In this document: positions 7,423 to 17,774 of the stretch, piece after piece
Layout: each line of letters opens with the position of its first letter
Position numbering within the stretch: the first letter of the stretch is position 1
Origin: Streptomyces sp. YS415
GTDB lineage: Bacteria; Actinomycetota; Actinomycetes; Streptomycetales; Streptomycetaceae
Length of the DNA stretch: 64,000 nucleotides
Direction of reading: 5' to 3'
Assembly: GCF_023544665.1 (NCBI RefSeq)
Contig: NZ_JAMJFL010000014.1
Coordinates: forward strand, 165,884 to 229,883
Position numbers and translations under genes: made by a program
The notes under the pieces: generated by a model
What the model saw: the letters and a program-made list of their open reading frames with translations, nothing else
Told to the model about the DNA's origin: nothing
Databases searched by the model: none

Positions 7423-10400
7423 CTAGCCCTCCGGCGCCTTGCCACCCGATCGAGGGGCGCCGACCGTCGCGCCCGCCTTGACACCGGCGTCCTTGCCGGC
7501 CGCCGGAGCCTCGAAGGACTCCAACGCCTCCAGCACGTCCTGGACACGGGAGATCTCGGCGTTGATGTCCTCGCGCCGGCGCACGAGCACCTCCAGCTCG
7601 CGCTTGCCCTCCTCGACCGTCCGCTTCGCCTCGCGGATCGCCTCGGCGCGCAGCTCCTCGGCCTCCTTGATCAGCGAGGACTTCTTCTGCTCGGCCTCCT
7701 TGAGCAGCCCCTCGGCCTTCTTCACCGCGGCGATACGGACCTTGCCCGCCTCGGAGTTGGCCTCCGAGACCAGCTCCTTCGCCTTCGCCTGGGCCTTCCC
7801 CAGCTGCTCCTCGGCGGCCTTGATGAGCGCGTCGCAGCGGTCGCCGGTCGACTTCATCGTCTCCGCGGCCTCGCGGCGGGCCCGCTCGTGCAGCTCCTCG
7901 ATCTCGCTGGTGATGCGGTCGCGCAGCTCCTGCGCGCGCTCCCTTATCGCGGCGGCGTCCCGGCGGGCGCCGACGAGCAGCTCGTCCGCGTCCGTACGGG
8001 CCTTCTCCACCAGGGAGTTGCCCTCGACCGTCGCCTCCGCGACCAGCCGGTCGGCCTCCTTGCGGGCGGCGCCCACCATGGTGTCGGCCTGCGACTCGGC
8101 GTCCGCGGTGGTCTTCAGCGCCTGCTTCTGCGACTCGGCCAGCAGCTTGTCGGCCTCCGCCGCGGTCTCCGTGATGAGCGTGTCGACCTGCTCGGCGGCC
8201 TCCGAACGCCGCTTGTTGGCGTCCTTGCGTGCCTCGTCCAGGGTCCGCTCGGCCTCCTCGCGGGCGGCCGCGGTGACCCGCTCGGCCTCCGCCAGCGCCT
8301 CGGCCTTCAGCCGCTCCGACTCGCCGCGCACCCGCTCGGCGTGCTGTTGCGCGGAGCCCACCGTCTCGGCGGCCTCGGCACGCAGCCGCTCCGCGTCGCC
8401 GGTGGCCTCCGACAGCAGCTGCTCAGCCGTCGCCACCGACTCGGCACGGACCCGCTCGGCCTCGGCGACGGTCTCGGACCGCAGCCGCTCGGCCTCGGCG
8501 ACCGTCTCGGTGCGCAGCCGATCGGTGTCGGTCAGGGTCTCGGTGGTGAGGCGCTCCGCCTCCGCGCGCGCCTCGGTGATGAGGGTGTCGGCCTGCGTCG
8601 CCGCATCCGACCGGATGCGGTTGGCGTCCTCCCGGGCGTCCGCCCGGGTCCGAGCGGCGGCCTGGTCGGCCTCGGCGATGGCGTCCGCCGCCTCCGTGCG
8701 CGCCCGCTGGGCGTGCTCGGACGCGTCCGTGCGCAGCCGCTCGGCCTCCGCGATGGCCTCCGAGACCGTGCGCTCGGCCAGCGCCTTGGCGGCCTCCGTC
8801 TCCTCCGTCGCCTCGCGCCGGATCCGGCCCGCGTCCTGCGAGGCCCGCTCCCGCTCGGCGTAGGCGTCGCCGCGGACCCGGTCCGCCTCTTCCTCGGCCT
8901 CGCGCCGGGTCCGGTCCGCCGCGTGCTCGGCCGCGCTGCGCAGCCCCTGGATCTCCTCCTGGGCCTGCTCCTGCAGCCCGGCGACCGAGTCCCGCACCTG
9001 CTGGGCGTGGAGCTCGGCGGCCGACACCATCTCGGTGGCCCGCCGGTCCGCCTCCTCGACCAGCCGTACCGCCTCGGTCTGCGCATCCTCCACGCGCTTG
9101 CGCGCCGAGGCCAGCAGCTCCTCGCTCTGCTCGCGGGCCCGCTCGCGCTCCTGGTCGGCCTCCTGCCGCGCGGAACCGAGGGTCTCCTCGGCCTCGCGGC
9201 GGCGCCGGGCGGCCTCCTCCTGGGCGGCGGCCAGCGTCTCCGACGCCTCGGCCGCGATCCGCTCGGCGGCGGCCTGCGCCTCCGCCCGCACCCGGTCGGC
9301 GCTGTCCTGGGCCTCCGACTTCAGCCGCTCCGCCTCGGCAGCGGCCTCCGAGCGCAGGCGTACGGCGAGGGCCTCGCCCTCCGCGCGGGACGCGGACGCG
9401 TCCGAGGCGGCCTCGGTGCGCAGGCGTTCGGCCTCCGCCTCGGCCTGCTGCTGCAGCGTGCGGATCCGCTCGGCGGCCTCCGCGCGCAGCCGCTCGGTCT
9501 CCTCGGCGGCCTCGCGGCGGATCCGGGTGGCCTCCTCGCGGGCCTCGGTCAGCGCCTGCTCGGCGGCGGTCACCCGCTGCTCGGCCTCCGACTGGAGCCG
9601 GGTCAGCTCGGCGGCCGCCTCCGCCCGGCGGGCCTCCATGGCCCGCTCGGTCTCCTCGCGCAGCTCGCGCGCGGCGCGCTCGGCCTCGTCCCGGATGCCC
9701 TCGGCCTGCTCGACGACCTCGGCGCGGTGCCGCTCGGCCTCCTGCCGGGTGCGCTCCAGCGTCTCCTCGGCCTGCCGGCGCAGCGTCGTGGCGCGCTCGA
9801 TGGCCTCGGTGCGGACCTTCTCGCTGTCCGCCGTGGCGCTCTGGCGGAGCTCGTCGGCGTCCGCCTTGGCCTTGGCCAGCAGCTCCTCGGCGGTCCTGGC
9901 CGCCTCCTCGATCTGCTGGACGGCCTCCCGGCGGGCCTCCGCGCGGATCTTCTCGCCCTCGGCGACCGCGTCGGCGCGCAGCTGCTCGGCCTCCCCGCGC
10001 AGCCGGCGGGCCTCCTCCTGGAGCTCGACCGTCTTGGCGCGGTACTCCTTGGTGTCGTCCTTCGCCGCGCCCTTGAGCTGCTCGGCGATGTCGTGCGCCT
10101 CGGCCCGCAGCCGGTCCGCCTCGGCCTCCGCCTCCCGGCGGATCCGCTCGGCCTCCTCGGCGGCGGCCCTGGTGGTGCTGCGCGCGTCCTCCTGCGCCTT
10201 GTTGAGGACGTCCTCGGCGGTCTTGGCCGCCTTCGACAGCTGGGTCGCGCTCTCCTCGGCGGTGAGCGTACGGGCTTTCTCGGCGGCCTCCGCCAGGACC
10301 TTCTCGGCCTGGGCGCGGGCGTCGGCGACGAGCTGCTCGGCCTCCGCCTTGGTGGCCTCGGCCTCCTTGGTGGCCTCGCTGACCAGCCGGGCGACCTGCT

Positions 10401-11337
10401 CCTTGGCCGTACGGGTGCGCTGCTCGTTGGCCGACTCGGCGCTGCTGAGGGTCTTGCCCGCGGCCTCCTTGGCCTCGGTGAGGACCTTCTCCGCCTCGGC
10501 CTGCGCCTTGCGCAGCGCCTCCTCGGCCGCCGCCATGCGCTGCTCGGCGGCCCGGCTCAGCTCGGCGGCCTCGCGGCGGGCGGCGTCCGACTCGGTGACG
10601 GTGGAGCTGCGCAGCTGTTCGGCGTGGTCGGTGGCCTCCTGGGCCTGGGTGGAGGCGGCGTTCAGCAGCCGCTCGGCGTCGGTGCGGGCCCGCCGCAGCA
10701 GCTGCTCGGCCTCCGCGCGGGCGGCCTCCGCCTCGCTCTGCAGGCGCTGGCGGGCCTCCGCGGTGATCCGCTCGGCCTCCGCGCGGGCGGCGGCCATGGC
10801 CTGATCGGCCTCGGCGCGGGACTCGTCGAGGAGCCGGCGGGCCTGGGACTCACTGCGGGCGCGCAGCTGCTCGGCCCACGCCACGTTCTCGTTGACGTGC
10901 GACTCGACGGTCTGGCGGCGCTCGGCGAGCTCCTGGTCGAGCTGCTGGCGGCGGGTGACCGCCTCCTGGTGCAGCTCCGCCTGGAGCCGCGCGGCCTGCT
11001 CGGCGTGCTCCTGGAGGATCCGCTGCGTCTGCGCGCGGGCCTGGCTCAGCTCGCGCTCGGCGTCCTGCCGGAGCTGGTCGGCCTGGATCTGCGCGTTCCG
11101 CAGGAGTTGCTCGGCCTGGTAGCCGATGTCACCGCCGCCGAAGTCGGGCCGGGACATGATGGTGCGCCGCGCCTCGTGCAACTTGGCGCGCAGCACCTCG
11201 ACCTGGTAGCCGAGGTCCTCGGCGTGCTGGATCGCCTTTTCCCGCTCGGTCTTCAGCCGCTCCATCTCGGCCTCGAACCGAGAGAGGTGGTCGACGTCAG
11301 CCGCCGGCTCTCGCTCCTGGCGTTCGTAGCCCCGCAC
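7423..11337 (-). CDS. scy: Scy, giant coiled-coil polarity scaffold
   Basis: A 1304-aa protein made almost wholly of Ala/Glu/Arg-rich coiled coil. Its units recur with the phrase EAERLRxEA and close variants; the family is described as having an unusual 51-residue coiled-coil repeat. The N-terminal 60 residues (LSRFEAEMERLKTEREKAIQ, GYQVEVLRAKLHEARR) are a canonical coiled coil, and a short Gly-rich break DFGGGDIGYQAEQLL follows. Near the C-terminus VRRREDINAEISRVQDVLEAL matches the end of FilP (NRRDSINAQLTNVREMLATL). In S. coelicolor Scy (SCO5397) organises the tip-organising centre with DivIVA and FilP and regulates ParA. GTG 11337 fits the known N-terminus better than the in-frame TTG at 11367. 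Confidence 0.95.
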   Translation of the reverse strand: MRGYERQEREPAADVDHLSRFEAEMERLKTEREKAIQHAEDLGYQVEVLRAKLHEARRTIMSRPDFGGGDIGYQAEQLLRNAQIQADQLRQDAERELSQARAQTQRILQEHAEQAARLQAELHQEAVTRRQQLDQELAERRQTVESHVNENVAWAEQLRARSESQARRLLDESRAEADQAMAAARAEAERITAEARQRLQSEAEAARAEAEQLLRRARTDAERLLNAASTQAQEATDHAEQLRSSTVTESDAARREAAELSRAAEQRMAAAEEALRKAQAEAEKVLTEAKEAAGKTLSSAESANEQRTRTAKEQVARLVSEATKEAEATKAEAEQLVADARAQAEKVLAEAAEKARTLTAEESATQLSKAAKTAEDVLNKAQEDARSTTRAAAEEAERIRREAEAEADRLRAEAHDIAEQLKGAAKDDTKEYRAKTVELQEEARRLRGEAEQLRADAVAEGEKIRAEARREAVQQIEEAARTAEELLAKAKADADELRQSATADSEKVRTEAIERATTLRRQAEETLERTRQEAERHRAEVVEQAEGIRDEAERAARELREETERAMEARRAEAAAELTRLQSEAEQRVTAAEQALTEAREEATRIRREAAEETERLRAEAAERIRTLQQQAEAEAERLRTEAASDASASRAEGEALAVRLRSEAAAEAERLKSEAQDSADRVRAEAQAAAERIAAEASETLAAAQEEAARRRREAEETLGSARQEADQERERAREQSEELLASARKRVEDAQTEAVRLVEEADRRATEMVSAAELHAQQVRDSVAGLQEQAQEEIQGLRSAAEHAADRTRREAEEEADRVRGDAYAERERASQDAGRIRREATEETEAAKALAERTVSEAIAEAERLRTDASEHAQRARTEAADAIAEADQAAARTRADAREDANRIRSDAATQADTLITEARAEAERLTTETLTDTDRLRTETVAEAERLRSETVAEAERVRAESVATAEQLLSEATGDAERLRAEAAETVGSAQQHAERVRGESERLKAEALAEAERVTAAAREEAERTLDEARKDANKRRSEAAEQVDTLITETAAEADKLLAESQKQALKTTADAESQADTMVGAARKEADRLVAEATVEGNSLVEKARTDADELLVGARRDAAAIRERAQELRDRITSEIEELHERARREAAETMKSTGDRCDALIKAAEEQLGKAQAKAKELVSEANSEAGKVRIAAVKKAEGLLKEAEQKKSSLIKEAEELRAEAIREAKRTVEEGKRELEVLVRRREDINAEISRVQDVLEALESFEAPAAGKDAGVKAGATVGAPRSGGKAPEG

Positions 11338-11547
11338 TGCGCGGTCCCATCCGTCCCCTGGTCGCAAGTCACTCCATACGAGCTCCGTCCATCCGCCGAA
11401 CGGGGCCCCCGGGGAATGGTGTCAGATCACGACGGAGCATGGGCTGCTGCCCCGACGCTCGTCCCCCGAAACCCGGACCCCGGCCCGCGGTCGAACGCCC
11501 GAAGAGCGACGACCGACCCCAACCCTACCGGCCCCTATGTACGAGGG

Positions 11548-11988
11548 TCAGTGCTCAGGTGACTCAACGGGCGCCGAAGTGACCAGTTCTGTGAGTACGC
11601 CATGGCAATCCTTGGGGTGCAGGAAGGTGATCCGCGACCCCATGGAGCCGCGCCGGGGCTCCTCGTACAGCACGCGTACGCCCTTGTCCTTGATGTCCGC
11701 GGCGTCCGCGTCGACGTCCGCCGTGCCGAAGGCGATGTGGTGCACGCCCTCGCCGTTCTTGGCGAGCCACTTCGCGACGGTGGAGTCATCACGGGTGGGT
11801 TCCAGCAGCTGGAGGTACGAGGCGCCGCCGTCGGACGTATCGTTGATCTTGAGCATGGCTTCACGGACGCCCTGCTCCTCGTTGATCTCGGAGTGGAACA
11901 CCTCGAAGCCGTAGGTGGCCCGGTAGAACTCGACGGTCGCGTCGAGGTCGAAACAGGCGATCCCGATGTGGTCGATTCGCGTCAGCAT
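11548..11988 (-). CDS. mce: Methylmalonyl-CoA epimerase
   Basis: A 146-aa vicinal-oxygen-chelate protein that interconverts (2R)- and (2S)-methylmalonyl-CoA. Metal ligands of the family are visible in IDHIGIA (His7), GVHHIAFGT (near 81-84) and the C-terminal GVLTELV (Glu). LQLLEPTRDDSTVAKWLAKNGEG is a family signature. Length is normal. It is divergent from the acetyl-CoA acetyltransferase gene at 12136, sharing a 147-nt promoter region. It supplies substrate to methylmalonyl-CoA mutase and to polyketide extender pools. Confidence 0.95.
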   Translation of the reverse strand: MLTRIDHIGIACFDLDATVEFYRATYGFEVFHSEINEEQGVREAMLKINDTSDGGASYLQLLEPTRDDSTVAKWLAKNGEGVHHIAFGTADVDADAADIKDKGVRVLYEEPRRGSMGSRITFLHPKDCHGVLTELVTSAPVESPEH

Positions 11989-12135
11989 GCTGTTAGTGCA
12001 GCGCTCCTGAGGTGGTTACGCAACGTGCCAGCGATCACACCGACAGCCCGGTGACGGCACGGAGTGCCATCAGTACATTCGGAGTAAACCCTCGTTCACT
12101 CCTCGGCTGTGCAGGCTGGAAGGGGATCGCACGAC

Positions 12136-13329
12136 ATGTCTTCTGCAACTTCCGTGATCGTCGCGGGCGCTCGGACGCCCATGGGACGACTGCTCGGCTC
12201 ACTCAAGACCTTCTCCGGAGCCGACCTCGGTGGCTTCGCGATCAAGGCCGCCCTCGACCGTGCGGGAATCGGCGGCGACCAGGTGCAGTACGTGATCATG
12301 GGCCAGGTGCTCCAGGCCGGGGCAGGGCAGATCCCGGCGCGCCAGGCCGCGGTCAAGGCCGGCATCCCGATGAGCGTCCCGGCGCTCACCATCAACAAGG
12401 TCTGTCTCTCCGGCCTCGACGCCATCGCCCTCGCCGACCAGCTGATCCGCGCCGGCGAGTTCGACGTGATCGTCGCCGGCGGCCAGGAGTCCATGACCAA
12501 CGCCCCGCACCTGCTGCCGAAGTCCCGCGAGGGCTTCAAGTACGGGGCGATCGAGATGCTCGACGCGATGGCCTACGACGGCCTGACCGACCCGTGGGAG
12601 AACATCCCCATGGGCCAGTCGACGGAGAAGCACAACACGCGGCTCGGCATCGCCCGCGAGGCGCAGGACGAGATCGCCGCGCTGTCCCACCAGCGGGCCG
12701 CCGCCGCGCAGAAGAACGGCCTCTTCGAGGCCGAGATCACGCCGGTGGAGATCCCGCAGCGCAAGGGTGAGCCGGTCGTCTTCAGCAAGGACGAGGGCAT
12801 CCGCGCCGAGACCACCGCGGAGTCGCTGGCGAAGCTGCGTCCGGCGTTCGCGAAGGACGGCACGATCACCGCCGGTTCGGCCTCGCAGATCTCCGACGGC
12901 GCCGCCGCTGTCGTCGTGATGAGCAAGGCCAAGGCGCAGGAGCTGGGCCTGGAGTGGATCGCCGAGATCGGCGCCCACGGCAATGTGGCGGGCCCGGACA
13001 GCAGCCTGCAGTCGCAGCCGTCCAACGCCATCCTGCACGCCCTGAAGAAGGAGGGCCTGGAGGTCTCCGACCTCGATCTGATCGAGATCAACGAGGCGTT
13101 CGCGGCGGTCGCGGTCCAGTCAATGAAGGACCTCGGCGTGTCCACGGAAATGGTGAACGTCAACGGTGGCGCGATCGCCCTCGGCCACCCCATCGGCATG
13201 TCCGGCGCGCGTCTCGTGCTGCACCTGGCGCTGGAGCTCAAGCGCCGGGGCGGCGGCGTGGGCGCGGCGGCGCTGTGCGGCGGCGGCGGTCAGGGTGACG
13301 CGCTGATCGTGCGGGTAGCGAAGGCCTGA
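12136..13329 (+). CDS. Acetyl-CoA C-acetyltransferase (thiolase)
   Basis: A 397-aa thiolase that condenses two acetyl-CoA to acetoacetyl-CoA, or runs in reverse in beta-oxidation. The nucleophilic Cys90 lies in INKVCLSGLDA, the catalytic His351 in GHPIGMSGAR and the second Cys381 in CGGGGQGDA, so all three are intact. ATG 12136 is preceded by GGAAGGGG and gives the usual MSSATSVIVAGARTPMG start. It lies 30 bases before the MeaB-type GTPase gene on the same strand and is divergent from mce. The group suggests short-chain acyl-CoA metabolism that feeds ethylmalonyl/methylmalonyl-CoA. Confidence 0.95.
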   Translation: MSSATSVIVAGARTPMGRLLGSLKTFSGADLGGFAIKAALDRAGIGGDQVQYVIMGQVLQAGAGQIPARQAAVKAGIPMSVPALTINKVCLSGLDAIALADQLIRAGEFDVIVAGGQESMTNAPHLLPKSREGFKYGAIEMLDAMAYDGLTDPWENIPMGQSTEKHNTRLGIAREAQDEIAALSHQRAAAAQKNGLFEAEITPVEIPQRKGEPVVFSKDEGIRAETTAESLAKLRPAFAKDGTITAGSASQISDGAAAVVVMSKAKAQELGLEWIAEIGAHGNVAGPDSSLQSQPSNAILHALKKEGLEVSDLDLIEINEAFAAVAVQSMKDLGVSTEMVNVNGGAIALGHPIGMSGARLVLHLALELKRRGGGVGAAALCGGGGQGDALIVRVAKA

Positions 13330-13359
13330 CCCGACTATCTCTGAGTGAACGGAGCTGTG

Positions 13360-14316
13360 ATGCAGGACGTCTCCACGCTGGTGGCCCAGGCCAGGGAGGG
13401 CAGGCCGCGGGCCGTGGCTCGCCTGATCTCCCTGGTGGAGGGGGCGTCCCCGCAGCTCAGGGAGGTCATGGCGGCGCTGGCTCCGCTGACCGGCGGGGCG
13501 TACGTGGTGGGCCTGACGGGCTCGCCGGGGGTCGGCAAGTCGACGTCGACGTCCGCGCTGGTGACGGCGTACCGCAAGCAGGGCAGGCGGGTCGGCGTGC
13601 TCGCCGTGGACCCGTCGTCGCCGTTCTCGGGCGGGGCGCTGCTCGGTGACCGGGTGCGGATGTCGGAGCACGCCTCGGACCCCGGGGTCTACATCCGCTC
13701 GATGGCGACCCGGGGCCACCTGGGCGGCCTCGCCTGGGCGGCCCCCCAGGCGATCCGGGTCCTGGACGCGGCGGGCTGCGACGTGATCCTGGTGGAGACG
13801 GTCGGCGTGGGCCAGTCGGAGGTGGAGATCGCCTCGCAGGCGGACACCTCCGTGGTGCTGCTGGCTCCGGGCATGGGCGACGGCATCCAGGCCGCGAAGG
13901 CGGGCATCCTGGAGATCGGTGACGTCTACGTCGTCAACAAGGCCGACCGGGACGGCGCGGACGCCACCGCCCGCGAGCTGAACCACATGCTGGGCCTGGG
14001 CGAGTCCCGGGGGCCGGGCGACTGGCGGCCGCCGATCGTGAAGACGGTGGCGGCGCGCGGCGAGGGCGTCGACGAGGTCGTCGAAGCCCTGGAGAAGCAC
14101 CGCGCCTGGATGGAGGAGCGGGGCGTCCTGGTGGAACGGCGCCGGTCCCGCGCCTCCCGCGAGGTGGAGACCATCGCGGTCACCGCCCTGCGCGAACGCA
14201 TCGGCGACCTGCACGGCGACCGCCGCCTGAGCGCTCTGGCGGAGCGCATCGTGGCGGGGGAACTGGACCCCTACCGGGCGGCGGACGAACTCGTGGCGGG
14301 TCTTACGGAGGGCTGA
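13360..14316 (+). CDS. meaB: MeaB-type GTPase chaperone of B12-dependent mutases
   Basis: A 318-aa P-loop GTPase of the MeaB/ArgK family. The P-loop is GSPGVGKS (54-61), followed by VLAVDPSSPFSGGALLGDRVRM, VILVETVGVGQSE (Walker B with the family Glu), and VYVVNKADRDGA (the NKxD specificity motif). These proteins load, protect and repair adenosylcobalamin in methylmalonyl-CoA or isobutyryl-CoA mutase. ATG 13360 sits five bases after GGAG. It follows the thiolase with a 30-base gap, so it is probably co-transcribed. The likely partner icmA is in the same window (29489) but not adjacent. Confidence 0.9.
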   Translation: MQDVSTLVAQAREGRPRAVARLISLVEGASPQLREVMAALAPLTGGAYVVGLTGSPGVGKSTSTSALVTAYRKQGRRVGVLAVDPSSPFSGGALLGDRVRMSEHASDPGVYIRSMATRGHLGGLAWAAPQAIRVLDAAGCDVILVETVGVGQSEVEIASQADTSVVLLAPGMGDGIQAAKAGILEIGDVYVVNKADRDGADATARELNHMLGLGESRGPGDWRPPIVKTVAARGEGVDEVVEALEKHRAWMEERGVLVERRRSRASREVETIAVTALRERIGDLHGDRRLSALAERIVAGELDPYRAADELVAGLTEG

Positions 14317-14366
14317 GACTGCCTTCAGGGGGCGGGGACGGGGAGCGCCGGGAGTGAGGGCCGAGG

Positions 14367-14996
14367 TCAGTCGTCGTCCGCCTGGCGGTCGTCGTCCTGG
14401 CTTCGGCTGAGCTCGGCCGTCCTGGGGTCGACCTTCCACTCGCCCTTCGTGGTCTCCACGGTCCACACCGCGGGGCCGTCGTCGTCCAGGTCGACCTCGG
14501 TCACGGTGCCCTTCGCCGCGCCGGCCCGGGCGGCCTCGCGGGCGTCCACGGTCGTGCCCTTCAGGGCGGCGAGGTCGTCACGGCCGTCGCTGTCGTCGTC
14601 GTCACGGTCGGCGCCGAGGACCTCTCCGGAACCGGCGGCGATCCTGACGGTGTACTCGGTGCCGTCCGACGTCACGACGTCCACCTCCCAGGCGTCCTCT
14701 CCGTCGTCCTCCCGGTCCACGGAGACGGCCGTGCCCGGGGTGCGCTTCAGCGCGGCCGTCACGGCGTCGGCCGCGGTCACCTCGGCGGTGCGGGCCTCGG
14801 CGGTGTCGTCGTCCCGGGTGCCGTCCTGACTGTCGTCGCGGCTGTCGTCGCGGTCGTCGTCCCGGTCGTCGGCGACCCGGGTGTTCGAGTCCCGCTGGGC
14901 GGGTGCGCTGTCGTCCCCGGACGCGTAGGCCGCGACCGTGCCGCCCGTGACGAGTGCCGCGGCGGTGACGGTGGCGATGACGATGTTGCGCTTCAT
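14367..14996 (-). CDS. Exported Asp-rich PepSY-domain protein
   Basis: A 209-aa protein with a Sec signal peptide (MKRNIVIATVTAAALVTGGTVAAYA) and a highly acidic Asp/Arg-rich linker of about 40 residues. Two PepSY-like repeats follow: one starts near AADAVTAALKRTPG and contains VSVDREDDGEDAWEVDVV; the other starts near DAREAARAGAAKG and contains TEVDLDDDGPAVWTVE. PepSY modules are small extracytoplasmic domains linked to protease inhibition or ligand binding. The start has GGGAGG upstream. It is divergent from the two-component system at 15127, with which it shares a 130-nt promoter region, so it is a likely target of that system. The many Asp residues could bind divalent metal; that is inference. 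Confidence 0.88.
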   Translation of the reverse strand: MKRNIVIATVTAAALVTGGTVAAYASGDDSAPAQRDSNTRVADDRDDDRDDSRDDSQDGTRDDDTAEARTAEVTAADAVTAALKRTPGTAVSVDREDDGEDAWEVDVVTSDGTEYTVRIAAGSGEVLGADRDDDDSDGRDDLAALKGTTVDAREAARAGAAKGTVTEVDLDDDGPAVWTVETTKGEWKVDPRTAELSRSQDDDRQADDD

Positions 14997-15066
14997 CCTG
15001 GTTCCTCCCGAGTCGGTTCTCTTCGCGTCGTTTCGTTGCGACGGGAACCAATCTGGCGAACCGACG

Positions 15067-15100
15067 CTGAGGAGAACCTGAAGGACCCTGAAGAGCTCTT
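15067..15100 (+). promoter_or_regulatory. Direct-repeat operator candidate for the OmpR-type regulator
   Basis: CTGAGGA, CTGAAGG and CTGAAGA begin at 15067, 15078 and 15088, about one helical turn apart. That is the usual layout for OmpR/PhoB-family regulators. The array lies between the divergent PepSY gene and the response regulator gene (15127), so it could serve both. No experimental support is available here. Confidence 0.45.
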
Positions 15101-15126
15101 CAGCTTCGCTTTGCCAAGCTGTGCCC

Positions 15127-15788
<662 letters not shown>

Positions 15789-15792
<4 letters not shown>

Positions 15793-17195
15793 AGCGCCTC
15801 TTCGGTTCCGTCCGCGCGCGAGCGGCCCTCGCCGCCACCCTCGTCGTGGCCGTGGCCCTCGTCGCCGCCGGGGCGGTCGTCCTGCTCACCCTGCGCAGCA
15901 ACCTCACCGGGCAGGCCGACTCCGAGGCCGACGACGCAGCCCGCTCGGTCGCCACCCAGATCGCGCAGGACGTGCCGTACGCCGACCTCGACCTGGACGA
16001 GGACCACCCGGTGCAGGTGGTGGACGCGGACCGACGGGTGCTCGCGGTGTCCGAGGGCCTGGAGACGATCAGCGGCACCGGTGTCAGGGGGGTGACGCCC
16101 ATGACGGGCGGCACCGAGAGTCCCGACGACGAGGGCGATGACGGTGACGATGCCGACGATCTGCGGATCGGGGAGCTGGGGGACATCTCCTGGCACGGCC
16201 AGGGCTGGGCCACCGTCGACGGTGAGCGCACCGAGTACCGCTTCGCCCGGATCGAGGTCACCGACCCGCGCGACCGGACCGTCCTCGTCCACGCCGGCGC
16301 CTCACTGGAGGCCGAGCGGGACGCCGTACGCACCGCCTCGACCGTCATGCTGATCGGGCTGCCCGCCCTGCTCGCCGTGGTCGGCTCGGTGACCTGGCTG
16401 GTCACCCGGCGCGCCCTGCGCCCGGTGGAGGGCATCCGGCGGGAGATGGCCGAGATCACCGCCTCCGAGGACCTGTCCCGGCGGGTGCCCGAGCCGGGCA
16501 CCCACGACGAGGTCGCCCGGCTGGCCCGGACCACCAATGAGACGCTCAGCGCCCTGGAGACCTCCGTCGAACGCCAGCGCCGCTTCGTCGCCGACGCCTC
16601 CCACGAGCTGCGCAGCCCGATCGCCTCGCTGCGCACCCAGCTCGAAGTGGCCGCCGCCCACCCGGAGTTCCTGGACCTGGACGGGGCGGTCGAGGACACC
16701 GTACGGCTGCAGCGCCTCGCCGCCGACCTGCTGCTGCTCGCCCGTCTCGACGCGGGGGAGCGGCCCGCCGGCGCGCGGATGGATCTGGCCGCGCTGGCCG
16801 GGGAGGAGGCCGAGGGGCGGGCCGGGGTGGTGGTGAGGGCGGACGGGCCGGTGGAAGTGACCGGATCCCGGGGGCAGTTGGGGCGAGTGCTCGCCAATCT
16901 GCTCGACAACGCGGCCCGGCACGCCCGTTCCGCGGTCACCGTGACGGTCCGGCGGGAGGGGGAGCGGGCGGTGCTCCGGGTCGCCGACGACGGGGACGGG
17001 GTGGCCGTCGCCGACCGGGAGCGGATCTTCGAGCGGTTCGTCCGCCTCGACGAGGCCCGCAGCCGCGACGACGGCGGCGCCGGGCTCGGACTCGCCATCG
17101 CCCGCGATGTCGCCGAGCGGCACGGCGGCACCCTCACGGTCGGGGACGCGCCGGCGGGCGGAGCCCTGTTCGAACTCCGCCTGCCGCTCGCCTAG
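15789..17195 (+). CDS. rapA2: Sensor histidine kinase (RapA2-like)
   Basis: A 468-aa membrane kinase. It has a TM helix at about 11-35, an acidic extracytoplasmic domain with an Asp/Glu-rich segment near residues 112-125 (PDDEGDDGDDADD), and a second TM helix at about 185-206. HAMP follows, then the H-box with His272 in DASHELRSPIASL, the N-box LGRVLANLLDNAARHA, and G-boxes VADDGDGV and GGAGLGLAIARD. It is translationally coupled to the response regulator (ATGA overlap). The acidic sensor loop and the neighbouring Asp-rich PepSY protein hint at a cationic or metal-related signal, but that is inference. It ends seven bases from the convergent MarR gene. Confidence 0.92.
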
Positions 17196-17202
17196 TGGAA
17201 GG

Positions 17203-17679
17203 TCAGGGTCGGCCGCGCTGTCCGCGCAGGTGCTCCGCGATCGGCTTGAGCGCCTTGCTGAGCTCGGTCAGTGCCTCGGGGGAGAGCAGGTCGATGAAGT
17301 GCCTGCGCACCGACGCCACATGGTGCGGGGCGACCTTCTGCATGGTCTCCATGCCGTGGTCGGTGAGGACGGCGTAGAGCCCGCGGCGGTCGGACTCGCA
17401 GTTCTCGCGCCGCACCAGGTTCGCGTTCTCCATGCGCGTGATCTGGTGGGAGAGGCGGCTCTTGGACTGCAGGGTGGCGGACGCGAGGTCGCTCATCCGC
17501 ATCCGTACGTCCTCGGACTCGGAGAGGTTCACCAGGATCTCGTAGTCGTTCATTGTCAGGCCGAACGGCTGGAGGTCCCTCTCGAGCTGGTACGTCAACA
17601 GCCTGTTGACCTCCAGGTGGGTGCGCCAGGCGCACTGCTCCGCATCGGTCAGCCAGCGCGTGGCCGTCTCGGTCTCCAT
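17203..17679 (-). CDS. absC: MarR-family regulator, AbsC-like
   Basis: A 158-aa MarR dimeric winged-helix regulator. The helix-turn-helix spans about MSDLASATLQSKSRLSHQITRMENANLVRR, and the wing contains NCESDRRGLYAVLT. Sequence and location agree with S. coelicolor AbsC (SCO5405), which controls zinc-related genes and antibiotic production under low zinc. The His-rich C-terminal part (HHVASVRRHFIDLL) and Cys/His/Glu residues fit zinc sensing. The upstream region at 17680-17710 is unusually AT-rich for this genome and probably holds the promoter. The symbol is by recognition and synteny, not by alignment. Confidence 0.85.
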   Translation of the reverse strand: METETATRWLTDAEQCAWRTHLEVNRLLTYQLERDLQPFGLTMNDYEILVNLSESEDVRMRMSDLASATLQSKSRLSHQITRMENANLVRRENCESDRRGLYAVLTDHGMETMQKVAPHHVASVRRHFIDLLSPEALTELSKALKPIAEHLRGQRGRP

Positions 17680-17774
17680 AAATGAAGTCTACCTAAAATG
17701 TTGAAAAGCGAACTAGTGAGGGCGGTGTGACAGTGCGCACGCGTTCGAAGTCGTCACACTCCGCAGACTACCGC

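Noticed and set aside
7888..11562. A 1224-codon open frame on the plus strand opposite scy
   Set aside because: Composition is Leu/Gly/Arg repeats, the antisense image of Ala/Glu/Arg coiled-coil codons. There is no ribosome site or recognisable domain, while scy on the other strand is certain.
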